A DNA stretch of 34,830 nt from NCBI GenBank assembly GCA_030655315.1, contig JAURVT010000054.1, positions 1 to 34,830 on the forward strand. Reading direction: 5' to 3'. Source of the DNA: Nocardioidaceae bacterium. Lineage in GTDB: Bacteria; Actinomycetota; Actinomycetes; Propionibacteriales; Nocardioidaceae. The notes below the pieces were generated by a model, which had not been told where the DNA came from, did not search any database, and saw only the letters and a list, made by a program, of their open reading frames with translations. Shown here in pieces: positions 1-7,239 of this stretch. The translations under genes and the position numbers were made by a program. Position 1 is the stretch's first letter; every line of letters begins with the position of its first letter.

Positions 1-69
1 CCACCGGGCTCGGCGCTCTCGTCGACCTGCTCGAGCAGCCGATGCGGCGGCTCGGGTGCGCGACCATGT

Positions 70-115
70 GTTGTCGGTGGCTCACAGGGCCATGGGCCCC
101 TGCGCCACCGACAAC
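70..115. terminator. Long GC-rich inverted repeat, probable terminator of a gene outside the window
   Basis: The two 12-base arms (70-81 and 104-115, left arm GTTGTCGGTGGC) are perfectly complementary. The loop contains a smaller GGGCC/GGCCC stem. No T-run follows, as is common for actinobacterial hairpin terminators. It lies about 200 bases before the amidohydrolase start, too far for a typical operator, so I favour termination of upstream transcription. Confidence 0.5.
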
Positions 116-202
116 TCGCTGAGTCGCGTCGATGTCGGGCCCACTGACGGGTAGCGCCAGGCCGGGCCGCCGGAACTGACGCTCCACGAGGCGCGCCCGG
201 TG

Positions 203-214
203 TGACCTGGCTCA
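203..214. promoter_or_regulatory. TGA-N6-TCA motif upstream of amidohydrolase 1, candidate operator
   Basis: The sequence TGACCTGGCTCA shares TGACC and CTCA, with identical spacing, with the core of the inverted repeat in front of the large divergent operon (15699-15710, TGACCCACCTCA). Both transcripts encode closely similar amidohydrolases, so one regulator could act on both sites. The motif is short and could arise by chance. Confidence 0.25.
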
Positions 215-320
215 TAGCGTGGATCCGACGTAGAACCCGTCGCCTCCTCCCGCCGTCGAGCGACCCGGCAGCCCCGGTCAGCACGCAGCACCCCCTCGGT
301 CCGACCCCCCAGGAGCACCC

Positions 321-1727
321 ATGTCCGTCCAGCCACCGCTCGAGCGCATCCTCGTCAGGGGAGGCACCGTGCTGACGATGGACCCGTCCATCGGCGATCT
401 CGTCGACGCCGACGTGCTCGTCGAGGACGGCCGCATCGTGGCCGTCGCGCCCGACCTCCAGGTGACCGACGCACGGGTGGTGGAGGCGGCCGGCAAGGTC
501 GTGCTGCCCGGGTTCGTCGACACGCACCGCCACACCTGGCAGTCGGTGATCCGCAACATCGGCTCGGACTGGACGCTAGGCCAGTACTTCACCGGGATCC
601 ACTTCGGCCTCAGCCGCTACTACCGGCCGCAGGACACCTACATCGGCAACCTGCTCGGCGTCGTGGAGGCGCTCGACAGTGGCATCACGACCCTGCTCGA
701 CTGGTCGCACAACCTGGAGACGCCCGACCACTCCGACGCGGCCGTGCAGGGTCTGCTCGACTCCGGCGCCCGATGCGTCTTCGCGCACGGGGGCGGGGCG
801 AGCATGTGGGCGGTCCCGAGCAGCCTGCCGCACACGCGTGACGTCCTGCGCCTGAAGGAGCAGTACTTCGGCAGCGACGACCAGCTCGTGACCATGGCCT
901 TCGCCGCCCGCGGCCCGCAGTTCGCACCGGGGGAGACGACGCTCGCCGACTGGGCGCTCGCCCGCGAGCTGGGCACCCGGATCACCGTGCACGTGGGCGA
1001 CGGCGAGTGGGGGAGGACCGGTCCCGTCCGCTGGATGCACGAGCACGGACTGACCGGGCCCGAGGTCACCTACGTGCACTGCAACACCATCGCCGACGAC
1101 GAGATGCAGATCATCGCGGACACCGGCGGATCGGCGTCGGTGTCGGCCGACATCGAGACGCAGATGGGCCACGGCTGGCCGGCGACGGGCCGGCTCCTCG
1201 ACGCCGGTGTGCGTCCGAGCCTGTCGATCGACGTGTGCACCTCCAACGGGGGCAACATGTTCAACGCGATGAAGACCACCATCAGCACGCAGCGGGCGCT
1301 CGACAACGCCGCGGTCACCGCCGCCGACGAGCAGGTGGGCGTCCGGCTCACCTGCCGCGACGTGCTGGAGTTCGCCACGATCGAGGGGGCCCGCGCCACC
1401 GGCCTCGACGCCGTGACCGGCAGCCTCACCCCGGGCAAGAAGGCCGACCTCGTCGTGGTCGACACCACCGACCTCGCCACGACGCCGTTGAACAACCCCC
1501 ACGGCGCGCTCGTCTACTCCGCGCACCCCGGCCTGGTGCAGACCGTCATGGTCGACGGCCGGATCGTCAAGGACCGTGGCCGTCTGGTCGACGTCGACGT
1601 CGACCGCATCCGTCGCCTGGCGACCGAGACCCGCGACCACCTGTTCGAGCAGGCCGCGCGGAGCGAGTCCATCCCCGACGCGCGGGCCGACGGCACCTGG
1701 ATGCCCTCGGCGGCGTCCGCCGGCTGA
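321..1727 (+). CDS. Metal-dependent amidohydrolase (SsnA/AtzA/TrzA type)
   Basis: The 468-residue protein belongs to the cytosine-deaminase/chlorohydrolase branch of the amidohydrolase superfamily, cytoplasmic enzymes that remove amino or chloro groups from N-heterocycles. The N-terminal beta-sandwich strand (residues 8-45) leads into the metal motif D67-T-H69-R-H71. Further expected ligands are H224 (TVHVGDGEWG), H253 (YVHC) and D304 (SIDVCTSNGG). The usual GTDG aspartate motif is replaced by SIDV, so this is not a standard atrazine or guanine deaminase. Length fits the family. An AGGAG site sits six bases before the ATG. It converges on the large catabolic operon, which carries a close paralogue at 9455-10852 with the same motifs, so the two probably act on related substrates. 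The exact reaction cannot be assigned; a lactonase or other hydrolase role is possible. Confidence 0.88.
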   Translation: MSVQPPLERILVRGGTVLTMDPSIGDLVDADVLVEDGRIVAVAPDLQVTDARVVEAAGKVVLPGFVDTHRHTWQSVIRNIGSDWTLGQYFTGIHFGLSRYYRPQDTYIGNLLGVVEALDSGITTLLDWSHNLETPDHSDAAVQGLLDSGARCVFAHGGGASMWAVPSSLPHTRDVLRLKEQYFGSDDQLVTMAFAARGPQFAPGETTLADWALARELGTRITVHVGDGEWGRTGPVRWMHEHGLTGPEVTYVHCNTIADDEMQIIADTGGSASVSADIETQMGHGWPATGRLLDAGVRPSLSIDVCTSNGGNMFNAMKTTISTQRALDNAAVTAADEQVGVRLTCRDVLEFATIEGARATGLDAVTGSLTPGKKADLVVVDTTDLATTPLNNPHGALVYSAHPGLVQTVMVDGRIVKDRGRLVDVDVDRIRRLATETRDHLFEQAARSESIPDARADGTWMPSAASAG

Positions 1728-1737
1728 CCCCGACGAC

Positions 1738-2043
1738 CTACGGCGAGGACCGGACGACCCGCAGGGCCGGTGGCGCGAGGGCCGTCGCCGGACCGAAGCA
1801 CGTCACGCACCGCTGGGCGTCGTCGGTGCTCCGCCACTCCCACAGGACCTGCCACCCCCGTGAGGGCAAGCCGCAGCGGGTCCGGGCGTCGCCGAGGCGG
1901 GCCAGGTGACTGGCGCCCCATGGGCGCGGCCTGCCGTCCGGCCCGCTCACCGCATGGGTGGACACGACCACCAGGCCGGCCGCACGCACGAAGCCCTCGA
2001 GTCGGGCGTCGACCGACGACCGCCTGCCGCTCGTCGAGCTCAC
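1738..2043 (-). CDS. Small Cys/His protein, last gene of the catabolic operon
   Basis: This 101-residue product matches no enzyme I know. The start is a GTG that overlaps the stop of the CoA-transferase beta subunit as GTGA, the same coupling used elsewhere in this operon, and the stop lies ten bases from the convergent amidohydrolase. The reading frame therefore fills the gap almost exactly. The second half has a spaced HLA...CG...C-x2-C pattern with conserved-looking tryptophans between, like the small zinc-binding proteins common in actinobacterial genomes. The first half has no clear feature. I infer a metal-binding accessory protein. The alternative, that it is chance coding capacity in high-GC DNA, cannot be excluded. 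Confidence 0.5.
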   Translation of the reverse strand: MSSTSGRRSSVDARLEGFVRAAGLVVVSTHAVSGPDGRPRPWGASHLARLGDARTRCGLPSRGWQVLWEWRSTDDAQRCVTCFGPATALAPPALRVVRSSP

Positions 2044-2678
2044 CTCAGCGGTGCCGCGGTCAGTCGTCGGACGTCGTCGGGGCTGACGCCGGGTGCGGTC
2101 TCGACCAGCTCGAAGCCGTCGGGACCGACGTCGATGACACCCAGGTCGGTGATGACGCGGTGGACGACCTGCTTCCCCGTGAGCGGCAGGGTGCAGGCCG
2201 GCACGAGCTTGGGCGAGCCGTCACGGGCGGTGTGCTCCATCAGCACGATGACGCGTCCCGCGCCGTGGACGAGGTCCATCGCGCCGCCCATGCCCTTGAC
2301 CATGTGCCCCGGGACCATCCAGTTGGCGAGGTCGCCGTTCGACGCGACCTGCATGCCTCCGAGGATGGCCACGTCGACCTTGCCGCCGCGGATCATCCCG
2401 AAGGACAGCGCGGAGTCGAAGTACGAGGCGCCCCGGCGGACGGTGACCGTCTCCTTGCCCGCGTTGATCAGGTCGGGGTCGACGTCGTCGTCGTGCGGGT
2501 ACGGGCCCACGCCGAGGATGCCGTTCTCGGACTGCAGGACCAGCTCGACGTCGTCGGGGACGTGGCCGGGCACGAGGGTGGGCAGGCCGATGCCGAGGTT
2601 GACATAGGCGCCGTCGGCGAGCTCGGAGGCGGCGCGGGCCGCCATCTGGTCGCGGTCCCATCCCGTGGTGCCGGTCAT
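2040..2678 (-). CDS. scoB: 3-oxoacid CoA-transferase, beta subunit
   Basis: The 212-residue protein is the B subunit of a class I CoA-transferase, which moves CoA from succinyl-CoA (or another donor) to a 3-oxoacid through a glutamyl-CoA thioester. The active-site glutamate is the E of the [10 protein letters not shown] motif near residue 50. The GLGIGLPTL-like start (residues 27-33 NLGIGLP) and the [18 protein letters not shown] segment are typical of ScoB/PcaJ. Translation starts at the ATG at 2678, overlapping the alpha-subunit stop by four bases (ATGA). A much longer in-frame opening upstream lies inside the alpha-subunit gene and is rejected. In this operon it probably activates the ring-cleavage product so thiolysis can follow. 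The acid substrate (acetoacetate, 3-oxoadipate or other) cannot be told from sequence. Confidence 0.93.
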   Translation of the reverse strand: MTGTTGWDRDQMAARAASELADGAYVNLGIGLPTLVPGHVPDDVELVLQSENGILGVGPYPHDDDVDPDLINAGKETVTVRRGASYFDSALSFGMIRGGKVDVAILGGMQVASNGDLANWMVPGHMVKGMGGAMDLVHGAGRVIVLMEHTARDGSPKLVPACTLPLTGKQVVHRVITDLGVIDVGPDGFELVETAPGVSPDDVRRLTAAPLR

Positions 2679-3490
2679 CTCGTCGCCTCGATCGGTGCGG
2701 AGCGGGTGGAGGCCGCATCCGGGCTGGTGGTGCGACGCTCGATGCGCTTGTCGGCGGCCTGGTCGGGGGTGAGGGGGACGACCCGGTGCACGAAGACACC
2801 GGGGAGGTGGACGTCGTCGGGGTCGATCCGTCCGGGTTCGACGAGCTCCTCGACCTCGGCGATCGTCAGCGAGGCGCACATCGCGGCGAGGGGGTTGAAG
2901 TTCCGCGCGGACCTGCGGAACTGCAGGTTGCCGTGCCGGTCTCCCCGCCAGGCGCGGACCAGGGCGACGTCGGCGAGCAGGGCGGTCTCCAGGACGTGCT
3001 CGCGGTCGACGCCCCGGACGTCGAAGGTGCGCACCTCCTTGGGGGGCGACGACACGGCGACGCTGCCGTCGGGGGCGTACCGCCAGGGCAGGCCGCCGTC
3101 GGCGACCTGGGTGCCGACCCCGGTGGGGGTGAAGAACGCGGGCACGCCCGAGCCGCCGGCGCGCATGCGTTCGGCGAGCGTGCCCTGGGGGGTGAGCTCC
3201 ACCTCCAGCTCGCCGGCGAGGTACTGGCGGGCGAACTCCTTGTTCTCGCCGACGTACGACGCGACGACCCGCCGCAGCCGACCGGCGGAGAGCAGGACGC
3301 CGAGGCCCGACCCGTCGACCCCGCAGTTGTTGGAGTAGACCTCCAGGTCGGTGGCGCCCTGGTCGAGGACGGCCTCGATCAGGACGGCGGGGATGCCGCA
3401 CAGGCCGAACCCGCCGACGGCCAGGCTGGCGCCGTCGGTGAGGTCGGCGACCGCGTCGGCCGCGGATCGGACGGTCTTGTCGAGGGGCAT
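2675..3490 (-). CDS. scoA: 3-oxoacid CoA-transferase, alpha subunit
   Basis: The 271-residue protein is the A subunit of the same CoA-transferase. The glycine-rich CoA-binding segment [17 protein letters not shown] lies near residues 26-42, followed by the VYSNNCG strand and the [34 protein letters not shown] region, all standard for ScoA/PcaI. It starts 13 bases after the flavin-reductase stop behind a GGAGGTCC-like site, and overlaps the beta subunit by four bases, so the two are made in step. The C-terminal 30 residues ([15 protein letters not shown]) are a family-atypical polar tail of no known role. Confidence 0.93.
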   Translation of the reverse strand: MPLDKTVRSAADAVADLTDGASLAVGGFGLCGIPAVLIEAVLDQGATDLEVYSNNCGVDGSGLGVLLSAGRLRRVVASYVGENKEFARQYLAGELEVELTPQGTLAERMRAGGSGVPAFFTPTGVGTQVADGGLPWRYAPDGSVAVSSPPKEVRTFDVRGVDREHVLETALLADVALVRAWRGDRHGNLQFRRSARNFNPLAAMCASLTIAEVEELVEPGRIDPDDVHLPGVFVHRVVPLTPDQAADKRIERRTTSPDAASTRSAPIEATR

Positions 3491-3503
3491 CTGGACCTCC
3501 GGG

Positions 3504-4691
3504 TCAGAGCTGGCCGCCGGTGTGGGCGAGGATCTCGCGCACCCGTCGCTTGGCCAGGTCGCAGTAGTCGACGACGGCCTGGTTCGCTCGGGCGACGTCG
3601 CCGCTCTCGAGACCGTCGAGCATCCCGCGCTGGGCCTCGACGAACCGTCGCGAGGTGATCGGGGTCGACCCGAAGCTCCGCGTCATCACGTTCTTGATGG
3701 ACAGCGCGCCGAACGTCGCCGTGAGCACGGCGTTGTCGGTCAGGGCCACCACGGACTCGTGGAAGGCGTAGTTGGCGTCGAGGTAGGCGTCGAAGTCGAC
3801 GAAGCGGTCACCGACCAGCAGGTCCGACATGGACTCGAAGTGCCCGCGGATCACCGTGAGTCGCGCCCGGTCGAAGGTGCCGTGCTCGAGCTGCTCCCCG
3901 ACGTGGGCGAGCACGCCGAGCTCGATGATCTTGCGGGCGTCAAAGGTCGCGTCGGAGACGGCGGCGTCGAACGGGGTGACGACGTACCCGAGCTCGGGAT
4001 CGCGTCGGACGAGCCCGTCCGTCGCGAGCCGCGTCAGCGCGTAGAACGCCGCCGCCGCGTCGATGTCGAGGTCGGCGGCGAGTGCGTCCACGTCGAGCAC
4101 CTCCCCGACCCCGTGCATCCGCTGGAGCACCCGCTCGCGAGCGCGGCGGTAGGCGTCGTCGTCGCGGGTGAACGAGAAGCGGCCGAAGCCGCCTCGGAAG
4201 TAGGTCAGGGGCTGGCCGTCGCGCGCGGTCGCCGAGACCACCCGTCCGATGTGGACGGTGTGGGTGCCGCCGACGATCTGCTCGGTCACCTCGCACTCGA
4301 GGTGGGCGATGGCGTCGGACAGGAGCGGGAGCCCCGCCGGACCCTCGTGGGTGGCCACGCCGAGGAACTTGTCGGCACTGGGGACGGCGAACCGGTGGGC
4401 GAGCTCACCGCCGCCCTCGCCGAGGACGTTGACGGCGAACCGACGCGAGCGCGTCACCGCGGCCGCCGAGGGCACCGAGTCGTTGAGGCAGGCCAGCATC
4501 ATCGGGGGATCGGCCGACAGCGACGTGACCGAGCTGGCCGTCATGCCGTACCGCCCGGTGTCGTCCGCGGTGGTGATGACCGTGACGCCGCTGGCGAGGT
4601 GGCCGACCACGTGTCGGAACGCGACGGGCTCGACCAGGTCACCGGTGGCGGACGGTCGTCCGGCACCGGGGGGTGCCGAGGGTGTGGTCAT
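3504..4691 (-). CDS. Flavin reductase fused to winged-helix and FCD regulatory domains
   Basis: The 395-residue protein joins two activities normally on separate chains. Residues 20-175 are an HpaC/RutF-type NAD(P)H:FMN oxidoreductase (GVTVITT, GMTASSVTSLSADPPMMLACLN, HIGRV) that would supply reduced flavin to the neighbouring luciferase-like monooxygenase. Residues 183-241 look like a winged helix (DVDALAADLDIDAAAAFYAL, then a GLVRR...GYVVTP wing). Residues 248-385 resemble the all-helical FCD effector domain of GntR regulators. Of the usual four FCD metal ligands only H311 of the D-x3-H motif remains; the others read N307, Q354 and Y376. The domain may therefore sense an organic ligand without metal, and may tune reductase activity, as the C-terminal domain does in the C1 reductase of p-hydroxyphenylacetate hydroxylase. 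The ATG at 4691 overlaps the hydrolase stop (ATGA) and has AGGAGG upstream; a longer in-frame opening is discarded. Confidence 0.88.
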   Translation of the reverse strand: MTTPSAPPGAGRPSATGDLVEPVAFRHVVGHLASGVTVITTADDTGRYGMTASSVTSLSADPPMMLACLNDSVPSAAAVTRSRRFAVNVLGEGGGELAHRFAVPSADKFLGVATHEGPAGLPLLSDAIAHLECEVTEQIVGGTHTVHIGRVVSATARDGQPLTYFRGGFGRFSFTRDDDAYRRARERVLQRMHGVGEVLDVDALAADLDIDAAAAFYALTRLATDGLVRRDPELGYVVTPFDAAVSDATFDARKIIELGVLAHVGEQLEHGTFDRARLTVIRGHFESMSDLLVGDRFVDFDAYLDANYAFHESVVALTDNAVLTATFGALSIKNVMTRSFGSTPITSRRFVEAQRGMLDGLESGDVARANQAVVDYCDLAKRRVREILAHTGGQL

Positions 4692-5449
4692 GGCCGTGCC
4701 TCCTGGTGTGAGGGTGTTCTGACGAAGGTGGCGACGGCGTCGGCGAACGCCGCCGTGGATTCCAGGGCGGCGGCGTGCCGGCCCGGCAACCAGACCGTGG
4801 TGGTGGTGGGGACCGACTGCTCGAGCTGGAGGACCGCGTCCCGGAAGGGCGGCGCGTCGTGGGTGCCGCACATCACGAGGATGGGTCGGTCGATGCCGGG
4901 GAGCAGGTCGGTCGTGTCGGCCCCGGCGAGCAGGTCGCACGCCCGTGCGTACCCCTCGGCGGACGTCGACTCGAGGACCCGGACGGTCTGCGTGATCGGG
5001 GGGCCCGCGTCGGCGCGGGCCTCGTCCGTGAACCACATCTCGATGGTCGCGTCCACCACCGCGCGCGTGCCCCTCCGGCGGACGAGCGCGGCCCGGTCAC
5101 GCCACATGGCCCGCATGACGTCGGGGTAGCGGGGGACGGCGTCGACGACGACGGCGCGCCGGACGCGCTCCGGGTGCCGCGCGGCCAGGTGCTGGACGGC
5201 GAGCCCCCCGAGCGACACCCCCAGGACGTCGACCTGCCCGAGATCGTGCTGGTCCAGCCACGAGACGAGGTGCAGGCTGAGCTCGTCCAGTCCGGCGCCC
5301 AGGGCGAGCGGAGGGGTGGCACCGTGACCGGGGAGGTCCGGCGCCCACGTCGGCACGTCGGTCCAGCGCAGTCGGGCGTGGTCGAAGAAATCGCCGTTGG
5401 AGCCCAGCGGGTGCAGCAGCACCAGTGGCGTCGGGTCGGCGTCGGCCAT
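4688..5449 (-). CDS. Alpha/beta hydrolase, enol-lactonase/RutD-like
   Basis: The 253-residue protein has the alpha/beta-hydrolase fold. HPLG (residues 12-15) supplies the oxyanion hole, GVSLGG the nucleophile serine, CGTHDAPP the acidic residue and LPGRHAA the catalytic histidine. Sequence style is that of 3-oxoadipate enol-lactonases and related small C-N or C-O hydrolases. In context it would hydrolyse the product of the upstream monooxygenase before CoA activation; whether this is a lactone, an enamine as for RutD, or an ester is unknown. Its ATG shares one base with the stop of the carboxymuconolactone-decarboxylase-like gene, and its stop overlaps the flavin reductase start by four bases. 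Confidence 0.88.
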   Translation of the reverse strand: MADADPTPLVLLHPLGSNGDFFDHARLRWTDVPTWAPDLPGHGATPPLALGAGLDELSLHLVSWLDQHDLGQVDVLGVSLGGLAVQHLAARHPERVRRAVVVDAVPRYPDVMRAMWRDRAALVRRRGTRAVVDATIEMWFTDEARADAGPPITQTVRVLESTSAEGYARACDLLAGADTTDLLPGIDRPILVMCGTHDAPPFRDAVLQLEQSVPTTTTVWLPGRHAAALESTAAFADAVATFVRTPSHQEARP

Positions 5450-6015
5450 CAGGAGGCCCGTGCGGGGAGCTCGGCCATGCCCGGCTCCGCGGGGGTCCGC
5501 GCCGCGTTCATCACGAGCGCGAGCGTCGTGTAGTAGCCGAACACGACGACCAGCTCGGTCAGCGCGGCCGACGTGAGCTCGGCACCCAGCAGCTCCCAGC
5601 TCTCGGGGTCCGCGGCGCCGGTGGCGAGCAGCGAGGCCCCCAGCCGCTGGACGGCCCGGAGGTGGGCGGGACCGTGGGCCGCGACCCGGCCGGCGCCGAT
5701 GTCGTCGATGAGGTCGGCGGGCACCCCGGCCGCCACGGCGAGCGGGTGGTGGTAGCCCCACTCGAACGGCTGGTCCCAGTGCCGTGCGGTGGTGAGGATC
5801 GCCGTCTCCAGGACGTCGGCCGCGAGCTCGGACTCGAAGCGCAGGTGCTCGCCGATCTTCTGCACGCGGGTCATCAGCTCGGGGTTGTGCAGCAGGGGCA
5901 CGAAGGGGCCGATCAGTGCCCCGCGAGGGCCCGAGCTGATGGTGGCCACCGCCTCCTGCTGGGCCGGGGTCATGTCGCCGGCCTCGAGGGGCCCGAGCGG
6001 TCCCGTCGTGCTCAT
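5449..6015 (-). CDS. Carboxymuconolactone decarboxylase family protein
   Basis: The 188-residue protein has the CMD/AhpD helical fold signature: E-x-AILTTARHWDQPFEWGYHHPLAVAAGVP with the E-W-x2-H motif near the middle. It lacks the CxxC pair of AhpD peroxidases, so it is not a thiol-disulphide enzyme of that kind. True PcaC decarboxylates 4-carboxymuconolactone, but many members of this family act on other substrates or have no proven reaction. Its position between the flavin monooxygenase and the hydrolase suggests an isomerase, decarboxylase or hydrolase step on the oxygenated intermediate. ATGA overlap with the monooxygenase stop indicates coupling. Confidence 0.85.
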   Translation of the reverse strand: MSTTGPLGPLEAGDMTPAQQEAVATISSGPRGALIGPFVPLLHNPELMTRVQKIGEHLRFESELAADVLETAILTTARHWDQPFEWGYHHPLAVAAGVPADLIDDIGAGRVAAHGPAHLRAVQRLGASLLATGAADPESWELLGAELTSAALTELVVVFGYYTTLALVMNAARTPAEPGMAELPARAS

Positions 6016-7130
6016 GCCGGGCTCGAGATCGGCTCGGCGGCCCGTGCGGACCGGTTGACGGTGGGCATGACCTCCGTGGCCATCAGCTCCATCGACCGGC
6101 GAGCGAGATCGGGCTCGACCCAGTCCAGCCCCGCGTAGACGAGCTCCCCGAACGGACCCACCTGGGCCTGGAAGTCGACGATCTTCTCGGCGACCTCGTC
6201 GGCGGTGCCGTAGAGCACGAGATCGTCGAGGATCTGCTCGATGACGACCGAGTCGTCGCTCGCGGACTGGTCGGACTTGAAGAGGTTGAGGCGACCGAGC
6301 CGGCGCATCTTGGTCAGCATCTGCTGGTAGTAGAAGCGGTAGGGCGAACGGGCGTCCAGGGCGTACTGGGCCGCCTGCTCGTGGGTGTCGGCCACGAAGA
6401 TCGTGCGGGCGACGCGCCAGTCGGACGGGTCGGCCACCGTGGCCACCGACTCCTTGCCCTCGACGTACTTGGGCCAGTGCGTCGCGACCCACTGGGGGAG
6501 CAGGAAGTTCGCCGACAGCGGGTGGAAGTCCTTCGCCCCCATGATGGCGACCCCCTTGGAGAAGGGGGCGACCACGGTGCCGACGATCTCGGGACGCGGC
6601 TGCTGCAGCGGCTTGGGCAGGTAGCCGACGCCCAGGCCGTCGTCGAGCGTCCGGGCGGTCGAGACCGTGAACCGTCCGCCGGGGGAGCGGATGTCGTAGG
6701 GGGCCTCGCCCTCCCAGATGGCCGTGATGACGTCGACCGCCTCGGCGAAGATGGCGTTGCGGTCCTCGTCGAGGATGCCGAGCGCCTCCGCGTCGGACGC
6801 GAGCGCACCGGGGCTGACGCCGAGGATGAACCGGCCGTTGCTGAGGTGGTCGAACATGGCCGAGTTCGCGGCCACGAGCGCCGGGTGCTGCTGCGACAGG
6901 TTGGTCGTCCCGGTGCCGAGCCGGATCGAGGTGGTGTCGTGGATGAGCGTGGCCAGGAACACCAGGCTGTTGGTGATGTTCTCGTGACGGTCGGTGAGGT
7001 GCTCGCCGATGAACGCGTCGTGGAAGCCCAGCTGGTCGGCGTGGACCACGGCCTCACGGTCCTCGCGCAGGGTGTCCTGCCAGTTGCGCCCCTGGGGGTG
7101 CAGCGGCATCGAGAAGTAGCCAAGCCTCAT
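6012..7130 (-). CDS. Luciferase-like (LLM class) flavin-dependent monooxygenase
   Basis: The 372-residue protein is a bacterial-luciferase-family TIM-barrel oxygenase that uses reduced FMN and O2. Visible hallmarks are the N-terminal GYFSMPLHP strand, EHLTDRHEN, the RLGTGTTNLSQQHP strand, LSNGRFILGVSPGA and the C-terminal LVLYGTADEVAEKI helix. Relatives include RutA, which opens the uracil ring, and oxygenases of pyridine, trigonelline and limonene breakdown; reduced flavin for such enzymes comes from a partner reductase, here encoded three genes downstream. It is probably the ring-oxidising step of the pathway. The start at 7130 has only a weak AGGAC site. A 109-base gap with a palindrome separates it from the regulator gene, so it may have its own promoter. 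Substrate unknown. Confidence 0.9.
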   Translation of the reverse strand: MRLGYFSMPLHPQGRNWQDTLREDREAVVHADQLGFHDAFIGEHLTDRHENITNSLVFLATLIHDTTSIRLGTGTTNLSQQHPALVAANSAMFDHLSNGRFILGVSPGALASDAEALGILDEDRNAIFAEAVDVITAIWEGEAPYDIRSPGGRFTVSTARTLDDGLGVGYLPKPLQQPRPEIVGTVVAPFSKGVAIMGAKDFHPLSANFLLPQWVATHWPKYVEGKESVATVADPSDWRVARTIFVADTHEQAAQYALDARSPYRFYYQQMLTKMRRLGRLNLFKSDQSASDDSVVIEQILDDLVLYGTADEVAEKIVDFQAQVGPFGELVYAGLDWVEPDLARRSMELMATEVMPTVNRSARAAEPISSPA

Positions 7131-7203
7131 GGTGGGTCCTGTCGTGTGGGTGTGGAGTCGTGCACCAGTCTTCGGCGCGGCCGACCCCGAGGCAGTGGCG
7201 CGG

Positions 7204-7219
7204 GGCCAGATATCTGGCC
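7204..7219. promoter_or_regulatory. Perfect 16-bp palindrome between regulator and monooxygenase genes
   Basis: GGCCAGATATCTGGCC is perfectly self-complementary with no spacer, a form that suits a dimeric DNA-binding protein better than a terminator loop. It sits 74 bases before the monooxygenase ATG and 20 bases past the stop of the PucR-like gene. A smaller TGACG/CGTCA inverted repeat (7228-7242) overlaps that stop. I infer an internal control point, possibly the regulator's own site. Confidence 0.45.
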
Positions 7220-7239
7220 GCTCCCGATGACGGTGTGCG

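Larger units (their letters stand above)
1..320. other. Intergenic region upstream of the first amidohydrolase
   Basis: No gene can be supported here. The first 70 bases are open in several frames and could be the last codons of a gene starting outside the window, but nothing recognisable is encoded. The stretch contains a long inverted repeat (70-115), a TGA-N6-TCA motif (203-214) and an AGGAG ribosome-binding site just before the ATG at 321. Confidence 0.5.

Noticed and set aside
1-70. Possible 3' end of an upstream gene
   Set aside because: All three plus frames stay open over the first 70 bases and none shows a recognisable motif, so no frame can be chosen.
576-1640. Long minus-strand open frame opposite the first amidohydrolase
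   Set aside because: It is Arg/Val/Gly/His-rich shadow coding with no motif; the plus-strand gene has all family residues.
2679-3401. N-terminal extension of the CoA-transferase beta subunit
   Set aside because: It lies wholly inside the alpha-subunit gene in another frame and is Arg/Pro-rich; the ATGA-coupled start at 2678 gives the normal length.
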